The notes under the pieces were generated by a model, which saw only the letters and a list, made by a program, of their open reading frames with translations, was not told the DNA's origin and did no database searches. A stretch of DNA of 64,000 bases from contig JAFQHU010000021.1 of the NCBI GenBank assembly GCA_017397845.1, positions 24,076 through 88,075 on the forward strand. The letters are read 5' to 3'. The DNA comes from Clostridia bacterium (GTDB lineage: Bacteria > Bacillota > Clostridia > Oscillospirales > Acutalibacteraceae). Both the position numbers and the translations under genes were made by a program. Of this stretch, positions 53,575-61,744 are shown piece after piece (within the stretch, counting starts at the first letter, position 1; every line of letters starts with the position of its first letter).

Positions 53575-54738
53575 ATGGATGAAAAACAGCTGAAGATTGT
53601 AGCGCCCAGAGTAACCCGTGTCCGACAGTGGATAATTGCAAATCAGCCCTTTTACGGCAGATTGCTTATGCGTCTTCCCATCCGTTTCGGTGACTGCAAA
53701 ACAGCGTATACGGATATGAAAAAGATTGTTTTCGATCCTGTCTTTGCGGTAAATTTGTGTCAGGAGGAAATTACCTTTGTTCTTTTGCATGAGCTCATGC
53801 ACTGTGTACTCAAACATTGCACGAGAGGCAGGGGAAAGATTCATTTTGTTTACAATATTGCCTGTGATATAGTGGTAAACTCCATTATTCTCGATTCCAT
53901 GGGTAAGGATGAGATAATTATTAACGGAAAAAATGCCATGCACCGTGCACCCGACGGTAAAGAGGGCAGACTTTACAGCGCGGATGAAATATATAAAATG
54001 CTCATGGAAAACGGGTTTGATGCACTGCTTAAAATATATGCTGATTCTCTGTTGGACAGTCACGACGGTTGGGACGGAATTGCGGACGGTGAAATACTCG
54101 AACAGATATGGAACGGAAATATTCTTGCCGCCGCCTCGAAATCGGGCGGAGGTGTTCCGGCGGGGCTCGAAAGAGTCATAAAGGATCTTTACCGCAGTCC
54201 GAAAATCGACTGGAAGCAAATACTTCACGATTTTATTCAGCAGGATAAAAGTGACTTTACCTTCATGACTCCCGACAGACGCTTTCAGGGTGACATTCTT
54301 ATGCCCTCATTTCAGGAAAACATCGACGGTGAGGCGGTGAATAATCTGTGGTTTGTAATTGATACCTCCGCTTCAATTACGGATAAAGCTCTTTCTGAAG
54401 CTTATGCTGAAATAAAGGACGCCATCAGACAGATGAGCTCGCTGAGCGGGTTTGTGTCGTTTTTTGACTGTGAGATTACGGCTCCGGAGCCTTTTGAAAC
54501 CAAAGCGGAGTTGGACAATATCACACCGATAGGCGGCGGAGGTACCAGCTTTAGCATAATATTCGAAAAGATGAAAGAGTTTTTTGAAGAAAAGCCCGAA
54601 TATATTATAATTCTTACCGACGGAGAGGCTTACTTTCCGAAAGAGGAAGCGGCGGACGGTGTACCTGTGCTGTGGATTATGATTGACAGCGAAATAGAGG
54701 CACCTTGGGGTAAATGTACCGCTGTATATACGGATTAA
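53575..54738 (+). CDS. DUF2201-like metallopeptidase-VWA protein
   Basis: This 387-residue protein has an N-terminal zinc-peptidase-like domain with HELMH at 72-76 (HExxH) and the nearby CDIVVNSIIL helix. Its C-terminal half is a VWA domain: MIDAS DTSAS at 263-267, SFFDCEI, GGGTSF and IILTDGE. The combination is the DUF2201 architecture. VWA domains bind a metal and a protein partner, and MoxR ATPases act on them, so this is the expected client/effector of the upstream gene. Whether the peptidase cleaves a target is unknown. The gene ends the accessory operon at a terminator. Confidence 0.86.
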   Translation: MDEKQLKIVAPRVTRVRQWIIANQPFYGRLLMRLPIRFGDCKTAYTDMKKIVFDPVFAVNLCQEEITFVLLHELMHCVLKHCTRGRGKIHFVYNIACDIVVNSIILDSMGKDEIIINGKNAMHRAPDGKEGRLYSADEIYKMLMENGFDALLKIYADSLLDSHDGWDGIADGEILEQIWNGNILAAASKSGGGVPAGLERVIKDLYRSPKIDWKQILHDFIQQDKSDFTFMTPDRRFQGDILMPSFQENIDGEAVNNLWFVIDTSASITDKALSEAYAEIKDAIRQMSSLSGFVSFFDCEITAPEPFETKAELDNITPIGGGGTSFSIIFEKMKEFFEEKPEYIIILTDGEAYFPKEEAADGVPVLWIMIDSEIEAPWGKCTAVYTD

Positions 54739-54750
54739 GTCGGTGTAAGT

Positions 54751-54780
54751 TTGACAAACTGTATCCCTATGCTGTATAAT
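54751..54780 (+). promoter_or_regulatory. Promoter overlapping the operon terminator
   Basis: TTGACA (54751-54756) and TATAAT (54775-54780) are spaced by 18 bases. The spacer is the 5' arm of the terminator hairpin, so the promoter sits inside the termination signal and would serve the SDR gene. Confidence 0.65.
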
Positions 54781-54816
54781 CTTTTTCAAAGTGATCACAT
54801 GGGGATACAGTTTTTG
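54757..54816 (+). terminator. Terminator of the accessory operon
   Basis: AACTGTATCCC (54757-54767) pairs with GGGATACAGTT, followed by a T run. Confidence 0.88.
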
Positions 54817-54882
54817 TCCGCAAATACGGATAAAAAACAAATCAATAAATTATATATGGTATAATGAAAGGAGAAAAGACAG

Positions 54883-55674
54883 ATGAAAAAGGTATTGGTT
54901 ACAGGAGCCTGCGGCGGTATGGGTAAGGCTATATGCTCCCTTCTTACCGATAAAGGCTATAAGGTTTACGGTATGGATTACCGTGAGGATGATACGGTAA
55001 AGGCAGATAAATTTTGGCAGTGTGATGTTACAGATACCGAATCCGTAAAAAAGGTTTACGAAAAATTAAAGGAAGAAACAGATTCTCTTGATGCCATAGT
55101 ACATACTGCCGGCATTTACGATATGGATTCACTCATTGAAATTGATGAGGAGCGGTTTAAGAGAATTTTTGATATCAATGTTTTCGGTGTTTACCGCATA
55201 AACAAAATCTTTTTCCCTTTGATGCATAAGTGCAGCAGAATAGTCATCACCTCAAGTGAGCTTGCGCCTCTCGACCCTCTTCCCTTTACGGGCATTTACG
55301 GTATAACCAAAACTACCCTCGAAAAGTATGCCTTCTCTCTGAGAATGGAAGCAAATCTTCTCGATATCCCCGTAAGTGTTATCCGTCCCGGCGCTGTTAA
55401 AACCGGTCTTCTCAATATTTCTACCACAGCTATCGATAAATTTGTGGACAAAACGGAGCTTTATAAAACTATGGCGGTAAGATTCAAAAAAATCGTTGAC
55501 AGCGTGGAATCAAGAAATGTAGCACCCGAAAAAATCGCCGAAAAGGTTCTTTCAGCTCTCGAATCGAAAAAACCGAAGTATATTTATAATATCAACCGTA
55601 ATCCTCTTCTGAGACTTTTAGATGTTCTTCCGCCGAAAATGCAGGTAGAGATTATCGGCATGATACTTAAATAA
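54883..55674 (+). CDS. Short-chain dehydrogenase/reductase
   Basis: This 263-residue SDR has the cofactor motif VTGACGGMGKAIC, the DVTDTESV acidic turn, HTAGIYD (NNAG-equivalent), a Ser in VITSSELA and the catalytic YGITK (YxxxK). The family oxidises or reduces carbonyls with NAD(P)(H); the substrate is not evident. AAAGGAG precedes the ATG. It has its own promoter and terminator. Confidence 0.9.
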   Translation: MKKVLVTGACGGMGKAICSLLTDKGYKVYGMDYREDDTVKADKFWQCDVTDTESVKKVYEKLKEETDSLDAIVHTAGIYDMDSLIEIDEERFKRIFDINVFGVYRINKIFFPLMHKCSRIVITSSELAPLDPLPFTGIYGITKTTLEKYAFSLRMEANLLDIPVSVIRPGAVKTGLLNISTTAIDKFVDKTELYKTMAVRFKKIVDSVESRNVAPEKIAEKVLSALESKKPKYIYNINRNPLLRLLDVLPPKMQVEIIGMILK

Positions 55675-55709
55675 GAAATCGGAGTAAATTACTCCGTCAG
55701 CCTGTCGGC

Positions 55710-55748
55710 AGATACCTCCTCTTTTTCAGGGGAGGTATTTTATTTTTT
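55710..55748 (+). terminator. Terminator after the SDR gene
   Basis: ATACCTCC (55712-55719) pairs with GGAGGTAT (55731-55738) and is followed by a long T-rich tract. A separate small hairpin CGGAGTAA/TTACTCCG lies just upstream. Confidence 0.82.
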
Positions 55749-55809
55749 ATGTATAACCCTTTTCTCTTTTTCATAAAATAATACAAAAAAACAAAAGGGG
55801 AGTATTCTT

Positions 55810-56283
55810 TTGAAAAAAGAGAAGCTGTACGGCATATTGTTTTATATTTTTACCGCTGAGGGTATCGGAGCTCTTTCGGCTCTTATTGCGGGGAATTTTT
55901 CCGATTTCTTTCTGGAATATGATAAACCGCCATTGATGCCGCCCGGCTGGCTGTTTCCGGTGGTGTGGACTGTCCTTTATGCCGTTATGGGTTATTCGGC
56001 ATATCTTATCAGCAGGGCAGATACCTCAAAGGATGTTAAGAAAAATGCATTGACTGTTTATTGGCTTCAGCTTTTCTTTAATTTTCTGTGGAGCATTATT
56101 TTCTTCCGCTTCGAGCTTTTGTGGGCGGGCTTCGTTGATATTCTTTTGCTGCTGACGGCTGTTTGCATTATGACGGTAATGTTTTTCCGAATCAAACCGA
56201 AGGCAGGTTGGCTGAATGTGCCGTACGTTCTATGGGTAGCTTTTGCGACTTATCTGAATTTAGCCACGGCGATAATAAATTAA
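55810..56283 (+). CDS. TspO/MBR family membrane protein
   Basis: The 157-residue protein has five hydrophobic helices and the TspO motifs KPPLMPPGWLFPVVWTVLYA and AVMGYSAYLI, NFLWSIIFF and VPYVLWVAFATYLN. TspO proteins bind tetrapyrroles and act as porphyrin/stress-related membrane proteins. Length is typical. It starts with TTG/ATG near 55810 after AAAGGGGAG. It is monocistronic. Confidence 0.92.
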   Translation: MKKEKLYGILFYIFTAEGIGALSALIAGNFSDFFLEYDKPPLMPPGWLFPVVWTVLYAVMGYSAYLISRADTSKDVKKNALTVYWLQLFFNFLWSIIFFRFELLWAGFVDILLLLTAVCIMTVMFFRIKPKAGWLNVPYVLWVAFATYLNLATAIIN

Positions 56284-56350
56284 AAATTCACCAAAAAATC
56301 TCTTTTTATAAATGCAAAATAATAGAAAACTCCGAAGTTTGATTTTTCAC

Positions 56351-56379
56351 TTGAAAAGATAAAAACGCTGTGATAATAT
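56351..56379 (+). promoter_or_regulatory. Promoter of the SulP gene
   Basis: TTGAAA (56351-56356) and TAATAT (56374-56379) have 17-base spacing. Confidence 0.65.
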
Positions 56380-56421
56380 TCTTTTGTTAAAAATTCTTTT
56401 TATATAAAAGAGGGGACGTAA

Positions 56422-58077
56422 ATGAAAAGCTTTTATCTTAAGCCGAAACTTTTTTCGGTGATGAAAAATTACTCTAAAGAGCAGCTTGTAAAGGACATTG
56501 TTGCGGGTGTAATTGTGGCTGTAATTGCCTTACCGCTGTCTATTGCTCTTGCGCTGGCATCGGGTGTGGAGCCTGCCAACGGTGTTTATACTGCCATTTT
56601 CGCCGGCTTTACCGTATCCTTTCTCGGCGGCAGCCGTATCCAGATAGCGGGACCAACTGCGGCTTTTGCCACTGTGGTGGCGGGTATAGTGGCCACACAG
56701 GGTATGGACGGTTTGGTTATTGCTACGGTAATGGCGGGTATTTTCCTTATCCTTATGGGTATTTTCAAATTAGGATCACTGATTAAATTTATACCATATA
56801 CCATAACAACAGGCTTTACATCGGGTATTGCCGTGACTATTTTAGTGGGACAGATAAAAGATTTTCTCGGACTTACTTATGAGAGCGGAGTAAGACCCAT
56901 CGAAACTATCGAAAAAATTGAGGCAAACATTGAGGCAATATCCACCTTTTCACCGAAAGCACTTTTAGTGGGTGCGGTTTGTCTTGCCATACTCATTATC
57001 TATCCTAAATTTGAAAAGAGAGTGCCGCCGTCACTTATTGCGGTAGTGGCGGGTGCGCTTATGGTTAAATTTATTCCCGGTCTCGATGAGGGCGTTTTCA
57101 CCATCGGTGAGCTTTACACCATTCCTTCGGGCTTTCCGAAACTGACAATCGGTACGGTTGATTTCTCCTTTGAAAAGATTTCTGCCCTTTTGCCCGATGC
57201 TTTCACCATAGCCATTCTCGCCGCCATAGAGTCGCTTTTGTCCTGCGTGGTTGCAGACAGCATGGTAAACTCAAAGCACAATTCAAATGCAGAGCTCGTG
57301 GCACAGGGTGCGGGCAATATAGCATCTGTTCTTTTCGGCGGTATCCCCGCCACGGGAGCCATAGCCCGTACAGCCGCCAACGCCAAAAACGGTGGCAGAA
57401 CACCCATATCCGGTATGGTCCACGCTGTGGTGCTTTTAATCGTTCTGCTTTTCCTTATGCCCTATGCCGGACTCATTCCCATGCCGACCATTGCCGCCAT
57501 CCTCTTTATGGTTGCCTATAATATGAGCGAATGGAAAAAGTTCGTCCATACCGTAAAAACTGCCCCGAAAAGTGACACGGCGGTTATGGTGCTTACCTTT
57601 GTTCTGACTGTAGTCTTTGACCTCGTTATAGCTATCGAGGTAGGTATGATTTTTGCTGTTTTGCTCTTTATCAAAAGAATGAGCGAGGAAACCACCGTGA
57701 CCTCATGGAAATACACGGATGACCCGGAAAGTCTTGACCTCAAAAGAGTGCCCGAAAAGGTAAGAGTTTATGAAATCAGCGGACCTCTTTTCTTCGGTGC
57801 GGCGGACAAGATTTTAGATATAACTCTGAAGGATTACACGGAATGTCTCATTTTGAGAATGAGAGCCGTAAATGCTGTGGATGCCACGGCGATGAACTCT
57901 CTGGAAACATTGCGTGAAAAATGCTCCGAAAGAGGGGTACATCTCATAATTTCCCATGCTAATCCTCAGCCCTTAGAGGCTATGAAAAAGTCAGGCTTTT
58001 ATGAAAAGGTGGGAGCAGAAAATTTCTGCGCACACATAGATGAGGCTTTGGAAAAGGCTGAAAGCTGCACCGCATAA
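56422..58077 (+). CDS. SulP-family anion transporter with STAS domain
   Basis: The 551-residue protein has 10 or more hydrophobic segments and the SulP signature near TM1 (DIVAGVIVAVIALPLSIALA, SGVEPANGVYTAIFAG, GPTAAFATVV). A C-terminal STAS domain starts about residue 445 (RVYEISGPLFFGAADKI, LRMRAVNAVDATAMNSLETL). SulP proteins move sulfate, bicarbonate or other anions across the membrane, and the STAS domain regulates them. The substrate is unknown. It is monocistronic. Confidence 0.92.
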   Translation: MKSFYLKPKLFSVMKNYSKEQLVKDIVAGVIVAVIALPLSIALALASGVEPANGVYTAIFAGFTVSFLGGSRIQIAGPTAAFATVVAGIVATQGMDGLVIATVMAGIFLILMGIFKLGSLIKFIPYTITTGFTSGIAVTILVGQIKDFLGLTYESGVRPIETIEKIEANIEAISTFSPKALLVGAVCLAILIIYPKFEKRVPPSLIAVVAGALMVKFIPGLDEGVFTIGELYTIPSGFPKLTIGTVDFSFEKISALLPDAFTIAILAAIESLLSCVVADSMVNSKHNSNAELVAQGAGNIASVLFGGIPATGAIARTAANAKNGGRTPISGMVHAVVLLIVLLFLMPYAGLIPMPTIAAILFMVAYNMSEWKKFVHTVKTAPKSDTAVMVLTFVLTVVFDLVIAIEVGMIFAVLLFIKRMSEETTVTSWKYTDDPESLDLKRVPEKVRVYEISGPLFFGAADKILDITLKDYTECLILRMRAVNAVDATAMNSLETLREKCSERGVHLIISHANPQPLEAMKKSGFYEKVGAENFCAHIDEALEKAESCTA

Positions 58078-58085
58078 AACCGATA

Positions 58086-58126
58086 AAAGGCAGGCAAGAA
58101 AAAATGTCTGCCTTTGAGATTTTTCT
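58086..58126 (+). terminator. Terminator after the SulP gene
   Basis: AAAGGCAG and CTGCCTTT pair, with an inner CA/TG extension, and a T run follows. Confidence 0.85.
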
Positions 58127-58127
58127 A

Positions 58128-58156
58128 TTGACAAACGGAAAACTTTGTGGTAATAT
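58128..58156 (+). promoter_or_regulatory. Promoter of tRNA-Ala
   Basis: TTGACA (58128-58133) and TAATAT (58151-58156) are spaced by 17 bases, about 32 bases upstream of the tRNA. Confidence 0.85.
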
Positions 58157-58188
58157 ATCGTAGCAACAGCAAAGTTAATATGATATTT

Positions 58189-58264
<76 letters not shown>

Positions 58265-58265
58265 G

Positions 58266-58302
58266 AATCGGCAAGCTTCGAAAGAGGCTTGTCGATTTTT
58301 AT
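58266..58302 (+). terminator. Terminator of tRNA-Ala
   Basis: TCGGCAAGC (58268-58276) pairs with GCTTGTCGA (58287-58295), followed by a T run. Confidence 0.88.
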
Positions 58303-58341
58303 TTGTTTTGTAGAATATATTTTAAGGAGTTGAAATAATAA

Positions 58342-59865
58342 ATGATTTCCGATGAAGAATTAGAGGTTTTATATCAAGAAACTTTTTCTGAATGTGCAAC
58401 GTTAGAAGATGAAATCAAAATGTTTAAATCATTAACCGGTGAACATAGGGATTCATTAAGGAAAATGTATTGTAACGGACTTTTGTATATGATTTCACAA
58501 GGATATACCAAATATAAACAGGAAAATTTTGCAAAAGATAAATTAATACAAGCTTACATTGATACAGCTAAACTGCTCCCTAAAAAAGATACTTTCTTTT
58601 ATTTGGTATATTACTTTTTTAATTGTGAGAATCAAAAATGTTTAAATTTGTTAGAAACATATCTTGAGGATGCATATGAAAATTCAAAAGATGATGTTAA
58701 AAAAATGGGATGTTTTATAGATGAGGGTGGATTAATAGATTGTTTTTTTGAACCTTTTAAACAGGCTTTTGATGGCTTTTGGACTCATTTAGCAAGTATT
58801 TTACGTAAATATCCAACACAAGAGGGAATTCCTGAACTTTGTGAAGTTATAGATAAATATTATACTTGTAAAACTGACAACGAAGCATTAGAACTTTTAC
58901 TTGATATGCTGCAGAAGTACCCCGAAATAATATTGATAAAAGAATTGATAGGCTACACATACTACACTTTGAAAATGTGGAATAATGCCATTGCTTATTT
59001 TGAATCAGTTGAAGAAACGGGAATCTTTTTTAGTGAAAATACTTTGTATTTTATGCTGGCATGGAGTTACGGCAAAATAAAGAATCATAAAATAGAAGAA
59101 AACTATTATAGAAAGGCATTGGAAGTTGCACCTAATGATTTTGTATGCTTGAATAATTTAGGTTATAGCTTATATTTGCAGAAGAATTATATTGAGGCAC
59201 GCTCTTGTTTTGAGAAATGCTTAGAGTTAAATGGCAGTTATGAATACGCAGCAAATAACTACGTAAGAGTTCTTATAGCATTAGGGCGAAATAAGGATGC
59301 AAAGGTTTTTGTTAAATCGGGCAAATACAAGATATTCAAATCTATAAAAAACCGTGTAGAAAAATTAGAAAATACAAACGCTAGAATAAAAAAAGAGTCA
59401 GACATAACAACAGATGATGTATCGGATAATGAATATTCTCAAGAAAATGTTGTAGATCTTGGTATCAAGCGTCAACAGTTTTCAAGTGAAAAGCTGTTAG
59501 AAGATGAACTTACTGCAAGAATAGAATCGGGTATAGAAGTTTTCGGGCTCAAATTGAAAATGTACAAAAGAAAAGGCGTATATGGTCGTCAGTTTATTAT
59601 ACCTATAGGTCGGCTTGATTTGTTATGTGAAGATGAAAAAGGAGACTTATATATAATTGAGTTGAAAAAAGATTCAGGTTATGATGATGCCTACAAGCAA
59701 ACTGCTTCATATTTAGATTGGTTTGAAAAAGATAATATTTCCAAAGGAAAAAAGGTTTATGGAATTATATGTCTTAATTCGCCAACAAAGGACTTAATTG
59801 AAAAAGTACGCAAAGATGAAAGAATGAAACTGTTTGAATATCAGATTTCTTATACCGAAATATAA
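58342..59865 (+). CDS. TPR protein with C-terminal PD-(D/E)xK nuclease-like domain
   Basis: The 507-residue protein has helical repeats and TPR-like units in its middle (residues about 170-330: WNNAIAYFESVEET, EENYYRKALEVAPNDFVCLN, LGYSLYLQKNYIEARSCFEK). Its C-terminal 120 residues resemble the NucS/DUF91-type nuclease fold: PIGRLDLLCED with D426, IIELKK with E440 and K442, and DAYKQTASYLDWFE. That is the PD-(D/E)xK pattern of DNA endonucleases. The gene is visibly richer in A+T (TTA, AAT, AAA codons) than its neighbours, suggesting transfer. It lies right behind tRNA-Ala and convergent with a serine recombinase. A defence role is possible but not shown. Confidence 0.75.
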   Translation: MISDEELEVLYQETFSECATLEDEIKMFKSLTGEHRDSLRKMYCNGLLYMISQGYTKYKQENFAKDKLIQAYIDTAKLLPKKDTFFYLVYYFFNCENQKCLNLLETYLEDAYENSKDDVKKMGCFIDEGGLIDCFFEPFKQAFDGFWTHLASILRKYPTQEGIPELCEVIDKYYTCKTDNEALELLLDMLQKYPEIILIKELIGYTYYTLKMWNNAIAYFESVEETGIFFSENTLYFMLAWSYGKIKNHKIEENYYRKALEVAPNDFVCLNNLGYSLYLQKNYIEARSCFEKCLELNGSYEYAANNYVRVLIALGRNKDAKVFVKSGKYKIFKSIKNRVEKLENTNARIKKESDITTDDVSDNEYSQENVVDLGIKRQQFSSEKLLEDELTARIESGIEVFGLKLKMYKRKGVYGRQFIIPIGRLDLLCEDEKGDLYIIELKKDSGYDDAYKQTASYLDWFEKDNISKGKKVYGIICLNSPTKDLIEKVRKDERMKLFEYQISYTEI

Positions 59866-59878
59866 GTTAGAACATCTA

Positions 59879-59910
59879 CTCCCCGTAGCTACAAACTACG
59901 GGGAGCTTTT
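59879..59910. terminator. Bidirectional terminator between the nuclease and recombinase genes
   Basis: CTCCCCGTAG and CTACGGGGAG form a perfect ten-base-pair stem on a CTACAAA loop, with T and A runs on both sides. Confidence 0.9.
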
Positions 59911-59915
59911 TGTTA

Positions 59916-61511
59916 TTACCCCACCTTATCAATACCCACCATAAACTGCTGAAAGTCTATATTAAACTCAACTTTCAGCTTATACCCTCGACTAACCTCA
60001 ACTCGTTTAATCAAACAGTTCACAATCATTTTCTTCTTTTCAAAGCTCGCTTCATCATAAAGCTCTGCCCAAGAAATTAGTTCATCAAAGCTGTCAGATA
60101 AGTTTTTGAGTACACTTTCACCATTTGCAACATCTTTTTCAGCATCTGCACATAAATTAAATAGCCTGCCGCACTCTTTTTCGGATTCAGCAATCAGCTC
60201 CGAAAGAGTATCAGCCGAAAATGAACTTTCACCTTTGATAGCCTTAATAACCTCGGATTTCAGTATGGTGAGATTTTCAAACTCTTTATTGTAATCCGCT
60301 TTTAACATATTCAGCCTTGCTTTTCTCACTTCAAGTTCATCAGCATAACGGAGTTTTATTACATCATTTTTCGATACGCCTTTCATCTTACTGAAAATGT
60401 CACGGACAATCTCATCAATCAAATCATCAAGAATGTGAAGTGTATAACCTGATTGACCGTCACATTCAGTTTGTTTTCTGCTTTTACCATAGCAGGCATA
60501 TCTGATACGTTTGGTAGTATCAACAGAGCCGTCTTTTCTTTTACGGTATCGTCCGCTTGTTGTAAGATTCAGCCTTGAGCCGCAATGCCCGCAGTAAATC
60601 TTGCCGGACACAAGTGATTTTCCTTTTGTGTTAAGTGGTATCGTAGGATTTTCTTTCTTCCTATCGGAACGCTCTTGCATTATCATTCTTGCTCTTTCAA
60701 ACTGTTCAGGCGGAATTATCTGCAGTTCGGGTATAACATCTGAACGAGCATCACCGCTACGAAGTACACCCGTATAAGTCAGGTTGCATAGAATACCTCT
60801 TATTGTAGCCTCGTGCCACATTTTACCTGTTCTTGCTCGGTAACCATTGTTATTAAGCCAAGTTGTAATTCTATGAGCACCGTAACCCTCGGTAGTATAC
60901 TTGTCAAAGATAATTTTTACAACAATGGCTTCATCGGGATTTACCTGCAAATCGTAAAGCTCGTGTTTTCTTTTATTGAATCTACCGCTTTTCACGAGGT
61001 CATATCCAAAGGCGGCAACGCCGCCCTTGAAATGACCAGCTTCAACCAACTGACCAAGGCTTGTTTTTGTTCGTACTGATGTTTTCTCACTTTCTCCGTC
61101 AGCCTGCCAGAAACGGATATAGTTCAGGAGCTTGTCAATATGATTATCAAATCTCTGTTCGCCCTCTTGGGTGCTCCAGACTTCAATACCATTTTTAACA
61201 AACCACTCAACAACGAAAGGTGTTTCGTCTGCAATTCTGCCGATACGGTCAAACATAAATACGAGTAAGATATCAAACTTTTTCTTTCTCGCAAGGTCCT
61301 TTATTATTTGAATTTTATCTCGGTTTTCAGCACGCACCTTATGACCCGAAACACCGTCCTCCTGTTCTTCGTGAACAATATCCCAACCCATTTCACTTGC
61401 AAATTTGTGGCAAGCCTTTCTCTGCATCGGAATATCCGCTTCATTGTTGCTGTCATAGTCAACCTGCTTACCCGTTGAAACTCGGTAAAGACAACACACT
61501 CGTTTTGACAT
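59916..61511 (-). CDS. Large serine recombinase (site-specific integrase)
   Basis: The 531-residue protein has a serine-recombinase catalytic domain with CLYRVSTGKQ carrying the nucleophile Ser near residue 12, the GVSGHKVRAENR step, and FDILLVFMFDRIGR. It is followed by the recombinase domain (GYGAHRITTWLNNNGYRART), a zinc ribbon CGHCGSRLN with a downstream Cys, and a coiled-coil region near 390-480. Such enzymes integrate and excise elements at attP/attB sites. The frame looks intact. Its start overlaps the 3' end of the upstream small gene, so they are coupled. Confidence 0.95.
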   Translation of the reverse strand: MSKRVCCLYRVSTGKQVDYDSNNEADIPMQRKACHKFASEMGWDIVHEEQEDGVSGHKVRAENRDKIQIIKDLARKKKFDILLVFMFDRIGRIADETPFVVEWFVKNGIEVWSTQEGEQRFDNHIDKLLNYIRFWQADGESEKTSVRTKTSLGQLVEAGHFKGGVAAFGYDLVKSGRFNKRKHELYDLQVNPDEAIVVKIIFDKYTTEGYGAHRITTWLNNNGYRARTGKMWHEATIRGILCNLTYTGVLRSGDARSDVIPELQIIPPEQFERARMIMQERSDRKKENPTIPLNTKGKSLVSGKIYCGHCGSRLNLTTSGRYRKRKDGSVDTTKRIRYACYGKSRKQTECDGQSGYTLHILDDLIDEIVRDIFSKMKGVSKNDVIKLRYADELEVRKARLNMLKADYNKEFENLTILKSEVIKAIKGESSFSADTLSELIAESEKECGRLFNLCADAEKDVANGESVLKNLSDSFDELISWAELYDEASFEKKKMIVNCLIKRVEVSRGYKLKVEFNIDFQQFMVGIDKVG

Positions 61512-61738
61512 TAAACCGCCTCCTTGATATTTTTCTTTAGTTTAATATCAGGGGCGTCACTTTGTCGAATGTGTGAATCACCCAGTAATATTTCACGAAG
61601 ACGAGGGAGAATGTCAGTATTGGGCTTTTTGGCAAAAGTAGCGACTACCTCGTGCCCTTTAACCTTGAAGGAATATTCTCCTCTGATGTCATCATCAAGA
61701 TAACGGATATATGCATTAAGAATTCCAATATATTTCAA
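61511..61738 (-). CDS. Small recombinase-associated protein
   Basis: The 75-residue protein starts at a TTG after GAGGTG and has a compact alpha/beta pattern (YIGILNAYIRYLDDDIRGEY; NTDILPRLREILLG). I recall similar small proteins immediately upstream of serine recombinases in integrative elements; the function is unknown. Its ribosome binding site overlaps the ParB stop codon and its end overlaps the recombinase start, so the three are read as one operon. Confidence 0.7.
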   Translation of the reverse strand: MKYIGILNAYIRYLDDDIRGEYSFKVKGHEVVATFAKKPNTDILPRLREILLGDSHIRQSDAPDIKLKKNIKEAV

Positions 61739-61744
61739 TACGCA

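Noticed and set aside
53506..54228. A 240-residue antisense frame across the MoxR/VWA junction
   Set aside because: It has no ribosome binding site and no motif, and the sense genes are clearly real.
54860..54865. A TATAAT just before the SDR gene taken as its -10
   Set aside because: The start site would fall inside the ribosome binding site, so this cannot be the functional -10. The promoter at 54751-54780 is preferred.
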